Origin: CBDAQR01 sp965199055
Lineage (GTDB): Bacteria > Pseudomonadota > Gammaproteobacteria > Pseudomonadales > Halieaceae
Length of the DNA stretch: 64,000 nt
Direction of reading: 5' to 3'
Assembly (NCBI GenBank): GCA_965199055.1
Contig: CBDAQR010000004.1
Span: forward strand, 62,001-126,000
This document shows positions 9,311-16,927 of this stretch, piece after piece; the stretch's first letter is position 1, and the number at the start of each line of letters is the position of its first letter. The position numbers were made by a program, and so were the translations under genes. The notes below the pieces were generated by a model. It had not been told where the DNA came from and did no database searches. It saw nothing but the letters and a program-made list of their open reading frames with translations.

Positions 9311-9348
9311 GTTTACAGGCTTGCACCTGCAGGTGCAAGCCTGTAAAC
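9311..9348. repeat. 38-bp perfect palindrome upstream of rpsF
   Basis: The half-site GTTTACAGGCTTGCACCTG (9311-9329) is followed directly by its exact reverse complement (9330-9348), with no spacer. It lies between the long hairpin at 9241-9291 and the rpsF leader. No T-run follows. It could form a cruciform or RNA hairpin, or be a site for a dimeric DNA-binding protein; its role is unknown. Confidence 0.95.
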
Positions 9349-9396
9349 TCCGCGCCTCAAAATTCGACCGGCTGCCCAAAACAGCCGATTCTCCTT

Positions 9397-9419
9397 GCCA
9401 CACCGCTAGGTCGGGTGGC
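9397..9419 (+). promoter_or_regulatory. Candidate S6:S18 leader hairpin
   Basis: GCCAC (9397-9401) pairs with GTGGC (9415-9419), and CCG (9403-9405) pairs with CGG (9412-9414), leaving a bulged A and the loop CTAGGT. It sits 22 bp before the rpsF start. S6:S18 binds a structured motif in its own mRNA leader in many bacteria, and position and shape fit that idea. I cannot confirm the family from sequence alone. Confidence 0.35.
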
Positions 9420-9440
9420 TTAACCCGTAAGGAGCCGCAT

Positions 9441-9854
9441 ATGCGACACTACGAAATCGTATTCATGGTCCATCCGGACCAGTCTGAGCAAGTGCCCGGC
9501 ATGATCGAGCGCTACACCTCTACCATTCAGAAGGACGGCGGCAGCGTACACCGTCTGGAAGATTGGGGCCGTCGTCAACTGGCCTACAACATCAACAAGA
9601 TTCACAAGGCGCACTACGTGCTGATGAATGTTGAAGCCAGCAACGACGCAATGGATGAGCTCACCACCACCTTCCGCTACAACGACGCGATTATCCGTAA
9701 TCTGGTTATCCGCCGTGATGAGCCCGTGACTGAAGAGTCCATCATCATGAAGCAGGAAAAAGAGCAGCGCGAGCGTAAGAGCCGTTACGAAGAGCGCCAG
9801 GCCGCTGAAGCTGCTGCTGAAGAAGCCGCTGCCGACGACGCGGAAGAGAAGTAA
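9441..9854 (+). CDS. rpsF: 30S ribosomal protein S6
   Basis: S6 binds with S18 to the central domain of 16S rRNA. The start is ATG 9441 (MRHYEIVFMVHPDQSEQVPG), preceded by TAAGGAG at a normal distance. It is 137 residues. The family motifs are GGSVHRLEDWGRRQLAYNI, KIHKAHYVLMNVEA and a single-domain ferredoxin-like fold. The C-terminus is an Ala/Glu-rich acidic tail, common in gammaproteobacterial S6. First gene of the rpsF-rpsR-DUF2232-rplI operon. Confidence 0.98.
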   Translation: MRHYEIVFMVHPDQSEQVPGMIERYTSTIQKDGGSVHRLEDWGRRQLAYNINKIHKAHYVLMNVEASNDAMDELTTTFRYNDAIIRNLVIRRDEPVTEESIIMKQEKEQRERKSRYEERQAAEAAAEEAAADDAEEK

Positions 9855-9871
9855 CCAGGAGGATTTGAGAC

Positions 9872-10102
9872 ATGGCACGTTTTTTCCGTCGTCGTAAGTT
9901 TTGCAAGTTCACTGCAGAAGGTGTGAAGGAGATCGATTACAAAGATCTCGATACCCTCAAGCAGTACGTCACCGAAACCGGCAAGATCGTACCGAGCCGT
10001 ATTACGGGCACAAAGGCGAAGTATCAGCGTCAGCTGGCGACCGCCGTTAAGCGCGCTCGTTACCTGGCTCTGCTGCCGTACACCGACGCGCACGACCACT
10101 AA
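9872..10102 (+). CDS. rpsR: 30S ribosomal protein S18
   Basis: S18 is a small basic 30S protein that pairs with S6. It has 76 residues and begins MARFFRRRKFCKFTAEG. The family signature YKDLDTLKQYVTETGKIVPS is followed by RITGTKAKYQRQLATAVKRA. AGGAGG sits 10 bp upstream of the ATG. It lies 17 bp after rpsF. Confidence 0.98.
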   Translation: MARFFRRRKFCKFTAEGVKEIDYKDLDTLKQYVTETGKIVPSRITGTKAKYQRQLATAVKRARYLALLPYTDAHDH

Positions 10103-10131
10103 GCGCGGACTAATCGAAGCATCGGGGCGAT

Positions 10132-11085
10132 ATGCGCGCCGTCGCTGAATACGTGATGCGGGGCCGAACCCAGGCCCTGTGGGTATCCGTTATTGGCGCC
10201 AGCACCCTGATGTTCTCCTGGATCAGCGCCGCCGTCCTGGCGCTGGTTACCCTGAGGAAAGGTTTCGGGGAAGGAGCATACATACTGGCCTGGGCGGTAC
10301 TCCCTGCGGGGTTTCTGCTGGCCGTATTTGGAGACATGGCTCCCCTGGGCATGATCTTGGGGACCACGGCTCTGGCAGTGTTGTTGCGCTGGACAGTGTC
10401 CTGGCCCATCACATTGCTCGGAGCGAGCCTGGTAGGCGCTCTCACAGGTTTCGGCCTGTTGCTGTTGGGAGTGAACTACCTGGAACAACTGGCAGCGGTT
10501 TTCGCCGAGATGTTCGCCAACTTTGAGGAGCAGTTATCTCAAGGCGATCAACAGGTGGAACTGCAGGCGCCGGGCATTGCCACCATAGCTGGCATGCTGG
10601 GCCTGATGAACGCGCTGACCTGTGTGTTGTGTTTACTGCTGGCCCGCTGGTGGCAGTCAGCGCTGTATAACCCTGGCGGTTTCCGCGAGGAGTTTCACAG
10701 CCTGCGTTACGACCCGCGGCTCAGTACGGCCCTGGTGGTGGTCATGTTGTTGATCAGCACTTATGGCTTGGAATACCGCCCCTGGGCGGTGTTGTTTGCG
10801 GTGCCTTTGAGCGTCGCTGGCTTGGGTTTTATCCATGCCCGCGCCGCGCACCGCAATTTGGGTATGGCCTGGCTCACAATTTTTTATCTGTTGTGGCTGG
10901 TGCTAGACCCCGTGAAATTGATTGTGATTGGCGTTGCCGTTGCAGACAGCTACATCGATTTTCGTAGCCGCTGGAAACCTCGCCAACCGCCCGGGGGACC
11001 GGGTGGGCAGAACAGGCAGCTGGAACAGGATGATTCCGCTGCACAGAAAGACTCGTCGCGAGACGAGAATGAACGAGATTCTTAA
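10132..11085 (+). CDS. DUF2232-family membrane protein in the S6-L9 operon
   Basis: A 317-residue integral membrane protein with about seven to eight hydrophobic segments, for example LWVSVIGASTLMFSWISAAV and ALVVVMLLISTYGLEYRPW. The C-terminus is a charged, disordered Pro/Gly/Gln/Asp-rich tail (from about residue 280). Proteins of this family (DUF2232, YybS-like) lie between rpsR and rplI in Pseudomonas and relatives. Their function is not established. The gap to rpsR is 29 bp and to rplI 21 bp, so it should be co-transcribed. Confidence 0.85.
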   Translation: MRAVAEYVMRGRTQALWVSVIGASTLMFSWISAAVLALVTLRKGFGEGAYILAWAVLPAGFLLAVFGDMAPLGMILGTTALAVLLRWTVSWPITLLGASLVGALTGFGLLLLGVNYLEQLAAVFAEMFANFEEQLSQGDQQVELQAPGIATIAGMLGLMNALTCVLCLLLARWWQSALYNPGGFREEFHSLRYDPRLSTALVVVMLLISTYGLEYRPWAVLFAVPLSVAGLGFIHARAAHRNLGMAWLTIFYLLWLVLDPVKLIVIGVAVADSYIDFRSRWKPRQPPGGPGGQNRQLEQDDSAAQKDSSRDENERDS

Positions 11086-11106
11086 CGAGAAGTAGAGGAA
11101 AGTAAG

Positions 11107-11562
11107 ATGGAAGTCATTTTGCTGGAGAAGATTGGCAAGCTGGGTGACCTGGGTGACAAGGTCAACGTGAAAGCTGGCTATGGCCGCAATTTCCTGATCC
11201 CGCAGGGCAAAGCTGTTCCTGCGACCGCCGACAACGTAGCCAAGTTTGAAGCGCGTCGCGCCGAGCTTGAAGCTAGCGCGGCCGAAGCAGTTGCGCAGGC
11301 AGAGGTTCGCCAGGGGCAACTGCAGGAACTGGGTGTTATCACTATCGAAGCCAACGCCGGTGATGAAGGCAAGCTGTTTGGCTCTGTGGGCACCCGCGAC
11401 ATCGCCGATGCTGTGACGGCAGCTGGCGTGAACTTGGAGAAGTCCGAAGTTCGCCTGCCCGAAGGCGCGCTGAGAGAAGTCGGCGAGTTCGAAGTGGCTG
11501 TGCACTTGCACACCGACGTCGACGCCACTGTGCAGATCGCCATTGTCGCTGAAGAAGCCTGA
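11107..11562 (+). CDS. rplI: 50S ribosomal protein L9
   Basis: L9 is an elongated two-domain 23S rRNA-binding protein. It begins MEVILLEKIGKLGDLGDKVN, followed by the signature VKAGYGRNFLIPQGKAVPAT, a long connecting helix and the C-terminal domain with GKLFGSVGTRDIADAV. It has 151 residues, the normal length. A ribosome site GAGGAAAG lies just upstream. Hairpins that look like an operon end follow. Confidence 0.98.
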   Translation: MEVILLEKIGKLGDLGDKVNVKAGYGRNFLIPQGKAVPATADNVAKFEARRAELEASAAEAVAQAEVRQGQLQELGVITIEANAGDEGKLFGSVGTRDIADAVTAAGVNLEKSEVRLPEGALREVGEFEVAVHLHTDVDATVQIAIVAEEA

Positions 11563-11568
11563 TCGATC

Positions 11569-11588
11569 GTCCCTGCGCTCGCAGGGAC
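11569..11588 (+). other. Short hairpin after rplI
   Basis: GTCCCTGC pairs with GCAGGGAC across a GCTC loop, eight bases after the rplI stop. Only weak T content follows. It may act as an RNA 3'-end stabiliser, or as part of the operon end with the stronger hairpin at 11643. Confidence 0.5.
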
Positions 11589-11642
11589 TCATTCGCCCTG
11601 CCTCGTGCGGGGTACCTCCGTGAACGCGGAGTGACCGAAATA

Positions 11643-11674
11643 GGGGAGCTTTCTATAAGCTCCCCATTTATTTC
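11643..11674 (+). terminator. Terminator between rplI and dnaB
   Basis: GGGGAGCTT (11643-11651) pairs with AAGCTCCCC (11657-11665) around a 5-nt loop. It is followed by the T-rich ATTTATTTCCC. It ends the ribosomal operon about 57 bp before dnaB, so dnaB probably has its own promoter. Confidence 0.8.
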
Positions 11675-11731
11675 CCGGTCTGTTTTCACCATAATCAACG
11701 GTTCCCGCTAGAAAAACATAACCAGGCCGGA

Positions 11732-13144
11732 ATGTCCGAAACCGAGTATCCACCCGCAGAAATAATCGACCTGCCTTACGCCGATGACCCGGAAGTGGCG
11801 AGCATCAAGATGCAGCCCCACTCCATTGAGGCGGAGCAGTCGGTGCTCGGTGGTCTGCTCCTGTCACCCGACGCCTGGGATGCGGTAGCGGAATCGGTAG
11901 ACGCTTCCGATTTCTATCGGCCGGATCACCGCCTGATTTACCGCCAGATGGCCAAGCTGGCTGAAACCAGCGAGCCGATCGACCCGGTTACCGTGGCCGA
12001 AGCACTGAACGCTACCGGTGAGCTTGAGGCCGCTGGGGGGTTTGCCTATCTCGCCGAGCTGGCGAAGGAGACACCCTCTGCCTCCAACATCCGCGCCTAT
12101 GCTACCGTGGTGCGCGAGCGCTCAGCGCTGCGCCATCTGATTCAGGCCGCCACCGATATTGCCGATAGCGGTTATAACCCGGAAGGCCGCACCTCGGACG
12201 AGCTGATCGATGAAGCCGAACGCAAGATCATGCAGATTTCTGAGCAAGGTCCCAAGGCCGGTGGTCCGGTTGATGTGAATCCGCTGCTCAGCAAAGCGGT
12301 GGAGCGTATCGACGAGTTGTATAACTCCGGCGGCGATATTACCGGGCTGAGCACGGGTTACACCGAGCTCGACGGCATGACCTCGGGTTTGCAACGCAGC
12401 GACCTGGTGATTGTTGCCGGTAGGCCATCGATGGGTAAAACCAGTTTCGCCATGAACCTGGTCGAACACGCGGTGCTCAATCAGGAAAAGCCCATACTCG
12501 TATTTAGCATGGAGATGCCAGCCGATCAGTTGATCGTGCGTATGCTGTCTTCCATCGGTCGCATCGACCAGACCCGCATCCGCAATGGCAAGCTAGAGCA
12601 GGAAGACTGGCCCAAGCTGAGCGCGGCCGTGTCCAAGATGAAAGACGTGCCGCTGTTTATCGATGACACGCCGGCATTGTCCCCCACCGAGATCCGCTCC
12701 CGCGCCCGCCGGGTAGCGCGCGAGCATGGCGGGCTTGGCATGATCATGATCGACTATATGCAGCTGATGCGCGTCGCCGGGTTTACTGAGGGTCGCACCG
12801 CTGAGATCTCCGAGATCTCGCGCAACCTCAAGGCCATCGCCAAAGAATTCGACTGCCCCATGGTGGCGCTGTCGCAGCTCAATCGTTCGCTGGAACAGCG
12901 TCCCAATAAGCGGCCGGTGAACTCCGACCTGCGGGAATCCGGCGCGATCGAGCAGGACGCCGACGTGATCATGTTCATCTACCGCGATGAGGTCTATAAC
13001 GAGGACAGCCCCGATAAGGGGGTGGCGGAAATCATCATTGGCAAGCAGCGGAATGGCCCTATCGGCACCGCTCGACTTGCGTTCATTGGCCAGTTCACGC
13101 GCTTTGAGAATCTGGCGCGCAATTCCTACGACGAAGCCTATTAA
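11732..13144 (+). CDS. dnaB: Replicative DNA helicase DnaB
   Basis: DnaB is the hexameric 5'-3' helicase of the replication fork. The N-terminal domain (PHSIEAEQSVLGGLLLSPDAW) binds primase. The RecA-like motor has the Walker A GRPSMGKTSFAMNLVEHA, Walker B GLGMIMIDYMQLMR, and the Arg/His motifs ALSQLNRSLEQRPNKRPVNSD and DLRESGAIEQDADVIMFIYR. It has 470 residues and no intein. It faces, tail to tail, two genes for putative loader proteins. Confidence 0.98.
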   Translation: MSETEYPPAEIIDLPYADDPEVASIKMQPHSIEAEQSVLGGLLLSPDAWDAVAESVDASDFYRPDHRLIYRQMAKLAETSEPIDPVTVAEALNATGELEAAGGFAYLAELAKETPSASNIRAYATVVRERSALRHLIQAATDIADSGYNPEGRTSDELIDEAERKIMQISEQGPKAGGPVDVNPLLSKAVERIDELYNSGGDITGLSTGYTELDGMTSGLQRSDLVIVAGRPSMGKTSFAMNLVEHAVLNQEKPILVFSMEMPADQLIVRMLSSIGRIDQTRIRNGKLEQEDWPKLSAAVSKMKDVPLFIDDTPALSPTEIRSRARRVAREHGGLGMIMIDYMQLMRVAGFTEGRTAEISEISRNLKAIAKEFDCPMVALSQLNRSLEQRPNKRPVNSDLRESGAIEQDADVIMFIYRDEVYNEDSPDKGVAEIIIGKQRNGPIGTARLAFIGQFTRFENLARNSYDEAY

Positions 13145-13180
13145 TTAGAACCGCTATGGTTCGGTGCCAATTGAGATTTC

Positions 13181-13197
13181 GGTGACGCCACGTCACC
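13181..13197. other. Hairpin between convergent dnaB and the loader gene
   Basis: GGTGACG pairs with CGTCACC around CCA. It lies in the 75-bp gap between the two convergent genes, framed by ATTTC and CCGAAAT that extend the symmetry. It may help end transcription from either side, although no good T-run is present. Confidence 0.4.
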
Positions 13198-13219
13198 GGG
13201 ATAAGCGACCGAAATGCGG

Positions 13220-13885
13220 TTATTCAGAAAGGTTGGCCTTGATCTTCGCGATTTCGGCGAGGGCGTCTTCTTTAGAGCTGGGTTCGCCCGAGGAAGCGGG
13301 GAGTGCTTCAGGCGCGGGTATCTCTAGTTGTTCACCGGCCATTACTCGCTGGCAGTAGTCATGATAGGCAGCCTGGAATGCCGGCCATGACACCGATTCG
13401 GGTTCGCTCGACAGCACGAACCAACCGGCATCGCGGCCAGCCAAATACACGGCCGGATGGGACCAGGCTTGCGCCGATTTCGGCGTGGCGGCCGAGCAGG
13501 CCTCCAGATAGGCCGCGCGTGCACCGGGTAGCCCTAATTCCTTGAGTGCTTCCTGGCAGGATTCCAGCATGCGATTCAGCGTGGGCAGATACTCGCTGGT
13601 TTCTATGGCGTTCTTGGCGCCGCGCAGCACTTGATCCGTAGGGTAGTCGGCCAGGGCGTCCAACCATAGCTTCTTGACCTGGTTGAGTTGCTCATTGCCG
13701 GGGTAGGCTGCGTAAAACTGGTTGTGATAGTTCAGCCGGAACAGCGCAAACACTTGGTTGATGGTATCGATTTGGGCCTCGGATGGCGGCTGTCGCTCAC
13801 TGTGCCCAGCTGCGGTCGGTGAGGTCGTCGGCGAGGCTTCGATCTCGCGTGCGACCTGTTGTATGAGTTCCTTGCTGTCCGCCAT
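13220..13885 (-). CDS. Lambda-P-like replication protein (putative helicase loader)
   Basis: A 221-residue soluble protein. The conserved stretch IDTINQVFALFRLNYHNQFYAAYP and the helices around KKLWLDALADYPTDQVLRGAKNAIE resemble the replication protein P family of phage lambda-type helicase loaders. The C-terminus is acidic and Pro/Ser-rich. I use ATG 13885 (MADSKELIQQ); ATG 13897 is also in frame. Its 5' end overlaps the end of the upstream DnaT-like gene by about 89 bp in a different frame. The family call rests on sequence feel; the position beside dnaB supports it. A link to helicase loading is inference. Confidence 0.6.
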   Translation of the reverse strand: MADSKELIQQVAREIEASPTTSPTAAGHSERQPPSEAQIDTINQVFALFRLNYHNQFYAAYPGNEQLNQVKKLWLDALADYPTDQVLRGAKNAIETSEYLPTLNRMLESCQEALKELGLPGARAAYLEACSAATPKSAQAWSHPAVYLAGRDAGWFVLSSEPESVSWPAFQAAYHDYCQRVMAGEQLEIPAPEALPASSGEPSSKEDALAEIAKIKANLSE

Positions 13886-14975
13886 GGTTGAGTTCATTCC
13901 GCTTGGCCCAGTGGTATTTTACATGCTGCAGGAACTTAGCGTTCCAAGATTTATAGAGTTGATTAGAGTCTTTCCAGTACAGCACGAACTCCGGCAACAG
14001 GTCCCAGGCGAACTCGGCATCGATGTGTGACATTTTCAGAATGTCGAAAACGTCAGCGGTGGGCTGCCAGTTGGCCGGTATGCGCCGCGGTTCTGTATCG
14101 TGAATCTGCGCTGACTGCAGGCGATCCCACTGACGGCGAATATGCTGAATGAACTTTGAGTTCAGTGCTTTTTCCTGCGGATTTCGTTCGCGCCAGTAAA
14201 GAACAAACTCGGGTACGGCGTCGTCGACGAAATTGCGATGGATGCCTGACTTTTCCAGAATCTCCAGCGCATCAGCACTGGGCCGCCAGTTGTCGGTAAT
14301 CTTTGGCTCTGGCTGACTGAAGCGTTCCGCCTGGGCCTGCTCTGAATGGCGCCAGCGGCTCAGTACGTGCTGGCGGAACTTGTTCTCCCAGGCATGTGAC
14401 ACCTCACCCCGTTCCATCCAGTAATAAACGAAGTCTTCCAGTTGCTCCAATGCAAACTGACGCGTGATGCCGTGGTTGAGCGCCAGCAGTTGTAAGAGAT
14501 CCTCCGTCGGTGTCCAGCCGGGGCCGATGAGGCCGGCGCGGCCTCTAGCGGCTTCGTGTTGGGTTTGGCGTTCGTTCGGTGCGGGTGTACCCGTGTAACG
14601 CTTGGTCTCGGTGGCAACTGTGGAGGCGTTGTGCTGTGGTGCCACGCTTCCCTGGCCGCGAGTTCGCGACTCTTTCAGGGCAAAAACCAAACGGTCGGCG
14701 TCGTGCAGTGGAGCCGAGTCGATTAGGATTATGCCCTTGTCTGCTAGGCTGCGGGAAATGCGGTGCAAGTCCACCGGCGACCAGAAAGGCAGGGTCTCGA
14801 GTAACCAGTCGCGCTCTACGCTGAGCCAATCGAAGCCGCGGCGCTGCTCGCTCTGGCGATGGTTGAATAACTCGTTGAGGTGTTGCAGCAGTATCGCTTC
14901 CTCCAGACCAATGGTCTGCGCCAGAGCGGGTGAGAACACCAGCTGACGTTCGGGTATGAAGGAGGAGTCGGACAT
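13797..14975 (-). CDS. Protein with three tandem DnaT-like domains
   Basis: A 392-residue protein. Residues 1-100 look like a winged-helix-type N-terminal domain (LVFSPALAQTIGLEEAILLQ). Three repeats of the DnaT C-terminal domain pattern follow at about 150-209, 226-286 and 299-357. Each has W-x-P-[ST]-x-D near its start, a short helix ending in GI or HI, EFVLYW or DFVYYW, and a final W/N-x-KF-x-QH-x(4-6)-W. DnaT binds single-stranded DNA and helps load DnaB at restart in enterics. Here it precedes a P-like gene and faces dnaB, which suggests a loader pair. The C-terminal ~35 residues are polar and disordered. Confidence 0.75.
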   Translation of the reverse strand: MSDSSFIPERQLVFSPALAQTIGLEEAILLQHLNELFNHRQSEQRRGFDWLSVERDWLLETLPFWSPVDLHRISRSLADKGIILIDSAPLHDADRLVFALKESRTRGQGSVAPQHNASTVATETKRYTGTPAPNERQTQHEAARGRAGLIGPGWTPTEDLLQLLALNHGITRQFALEQLEDFVYYWMERGEVSHAWENKFRQHVLSRWRHSEQAQAERFSQPEPKITDNWRPSADALEILEKSGIHRNFVDDAVPEFVLYWRERNPQEKALNSKFIQHIRRQWDRLQSAQIHDTEPRRIPANWQPTADVFDILKMSHIDAEFAWDLLPEFVLYWKDSNQLYKSWNAKFLQHVKYHWAKRNELNHGGQQGTHTTGRTRDRSLADDLTDRSWAQ

Positions 14976-15041
14976 GTTTTGCCTATCGAATCGGGCCGAT
15001 CATTCTATGGCATCGCGCTGGCCTCTGCTAGCATGACACCC

Positions 15042-16430
15042 ATGGCAAAAGCGAAAACCAAGACCGCCTACGTCTGTAACGAGTGCGGTGCCGAGTTCAG
15101 TAAATGGCAGGGGCAGTGCAGTGAATGTAATGCCTGGAACTCTATTGTGGAGTTTCGAATCAGCAGCGGCACTCGTGGCCGCAGCGCAGCAGTGCCAGCG
15201 GCCAGCAAGGCCGGCTTCGCGGGCACGCTGGCCGAGGCGCAGGTGCTGCGTGATATTAATCTCGATGATGTACCGCGCTTCGCCAGTGGTATGTCGGAGT
15301 TTGATCGTGTGCTGGGTGGCGGCCTGGTACCAGGTTCTGCGATTTTGATTGGCGGAAACCCCGGCGCCGGTAAGAGCACGCTGCTGCTGCAAACCCTGTG
15401 TCACCTGGCCGCGCAAATGCCGGCGCTGTACATCACCGGTGAAGAGTCGCCACAGCAGGTGGCCATGCGCGCACAGCGACTCGGGCTTCCTACCGATCAG
15501 CTGCGCTTGATGTCGGAGACCAATGTCGAGGCGATTCAGGCCGCAGCCGAACAGTACCAACCGAAAGTGCTGGTGGTGGACTCGATTCAGGTGGTGCACA
15601 CCGATGAGTTAACCTCTGCGCCCGGTTCTGTATCGCAGGTGCGCGAATGTGCGGCCTGGCTGACCCGCTATGCCAAGCAAACCGGTACTGTGTTGTTCCT
15701 TGTAGGCCACGTCACCAAAGACGGTAGCCTGGCAGGCCCCAAGGTGCTGGAGCACATGATCGATTGCTCGATCCTGTTGGAAGATACCGCGGACTCACGC
15801 TTTCGTACCTTGCGTGGGCAGAAGAATCGATTTGGTGCCGTGAACGAGTTGGGCGTTTTTGCCATGACGGGCGAAGGTTTAAGGGAAGTGAAAAACCCAT
15901 CGGCCATTTTCCTCAATCGCGCCAACGAACCCGCCGCGGGTTCTGCCGTGATGGTGGTATGGGAAGGCACGCGCCCTCTATTGGTGGAAATTCAGGCGCT
16001 GGTGGATGACTCGCAGATAAACAACCCCCGTCGGGTGGCCGTGGGCCTGGAGCAGAACCGTCTCAACATGTTGCTAGCCGTATTGCACCGACATGGTGGC
16101 CTGCATGTGGGCGACCAGGATGTATTTGCGAACGTGGTGGGCGGCGTAAAAGTACTGGAAACGAGTGCCGATCTGGCATTACTCTCTGCCATCGTGTCCA
16201 GCTTTCGCGACAAGGTGTTACCCCGCGATCTGGTGATTTTTGGTGAAGTGGGTCTCTCCGGTGAGATACGCCCCGTGCCCTCAGGGCAGGAGCGATTGCA
16301 AGAAGCAGCCAAACACGGCTTCACCCGGGCCATAGTTCCCAAGTCAAATATGCCGAAGCAAGCGATTGCCGGCATGGAGGTAAAAGGTGTGAGTAAACTA
16401 TCTGAGGCGCTGGCGGCGCTCGACCAATGA
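15042..16430 (+). CDS. radA: DNA repair protein RadA
   Basis: RadA is a hexameric RecA-like helicase that promotes branch migration. A C4 zinc finger (CNECGAEF and CSECNAW) opens the chain. Walker A is GGNPGAGKSTLLLQ, the RadA motif KNRFG occurs in LRGQKNRFGAVNELG, and the C-terminal Lon-like domain ends in IVPKSNMPKQAI. I start at ATG 15042 (MAKAKTKTAYVC), giving 462 residues; the frame is open for 63 bp further upstream. It is divergent from the DnaT-like gene, whose start is 66 bp away. Confidence 0.97.
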   Translation: MAKAKTKTAYVCNECGAEFSKWQGQCSECNAWNSIVEFRISSGTRGRSAAVPAASKAGFAGTLAEAQVLRDINLDDVPRFASGMSEFDRVLGGGLVPGSAILIGGNPGAGKSTLLLQTLCHLAAQMPALYITGEESPQQVAMRAQRLGLPTDQLRLMSETNVEAIQAAAEQYQPKVLVVDSIQVVHTDELTSAPGSVSQVRECAAWLTRYAKQTGTVLFLVGHVTKDGSLAGPKVLEHMIDCSILLEDTADSRFRTLRGQKNRFGAVNELGVFAMTGEGLREVKNPSAIFLNRANEPAAGSAVMVVWEGTRPLLVEIQALVDDSQINNPRRVAVGLEQNRLNMLLAVLHRHGGLHVGDQDVFANVVGGVKVLETSADLALLSAIVSSFRDKVLPRDLVIFGEVGLSGEIRPVPSGQERLQEAAKHGFTRAIVPKSNMPKQAIAGMEVKGVSKLSEALAALDQ

Positions 16431-16540
16431 GAATTGGAATGATCTTTCTGCTGCTTTGCAGCCTGGTGGCGTGCGTGGATGCTGTGAAGGCAGAATCGCG
16501 CTCTTCTGCAGCGACTGCGGAACAGCGTTCTACTGATTAA
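16427..16540 (+). CDS. Tiny putative lipoprotein overlapping the radA stop
   Basis: A 37-residue frame whose ATG overlaps the radA TGA (ATGA). It begins MRIGMIFLLLCSLVACVDAV: a charged start, a hydrophobic run and a lipobox-like LVAC, then a short polar tail ending ERSTD-like (EQRSTD). That is the shape of a bacterial entericidin-size lipoprotein. The overlap suggests coupled translation with radA. Its last 11 bp overlap the 3' end of the convergent PilZ gene. I cannot name a family; such a short frame could be chance. Confidence 0.5.
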   Translation: MRIGMIFLLLCSLVACVDAVKAESRSSAATAEQRSTD

Positions 16541-16901
16541 TATCCTCGAGTGTGCGCAGCTCGTCTTCGATGATGTCGCTGCCAATCTTCTCCGCTAGCA
16601 ATTGCGCTAAAGGGCCGACCTGTTCTGGCCCAAGGTGCTCCATCTGAAATCCCAGCGTGCCTGATTCGATGTGCACCAGGTGAGCATGTGCCTCAAAGGT
16701 GCTGCCGTCTCTTAAATGCAGAACAAAATTAAACGGATGGGAGTAGTCTGCATCCCAGTCGTCGGGCTGCGTTACTGCCAGCCCGTTCAACGAGATGTCG
16801 ATGAGATTAACCGTCCAGCGCGAGCCGCCCTGTAGCAACTCAGTCGGTACATCACTGGAAACTCGGGTGAACCGGCGCCGGTTCGATGTCTTCTCAGTCA
16901 T
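16530..16901 (-). CDS. PilZ-domain protein
   Basis: A 123-residue single-domain protein of the cyclic-di-GMP-binding PilZ family. It has the RRRFTRV motif (RxxxR type) at residues ~8-14 and DISLNGLAV (D/N-x-S-x-x-G type) at ~36-44, the two parts that grip c-di-GMP. The C-terminus is acidic. It is upstream of nothing on its own strand, 26 bp after the ettA start region. Two diguanylate cyclase genes at 45-49 kb could supply its ligand, although no direct link is shown. Confidence 0.88.
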   Translation of the reverse strand: MTEKTSNRRRFTRVSSDVPTELLQGGSRWTVNLIDISLNGLAVTQPDDWDADYSHPFNFVLHLRDGSTFEAHAHLVHIESGTLGFQMEHLGPEQVGPLAQLLAEKIGSDIIEDELRTLEDINQ

Positions 16902-16927
16902 GTTCTGATAATAGTTGAACTGACCTG

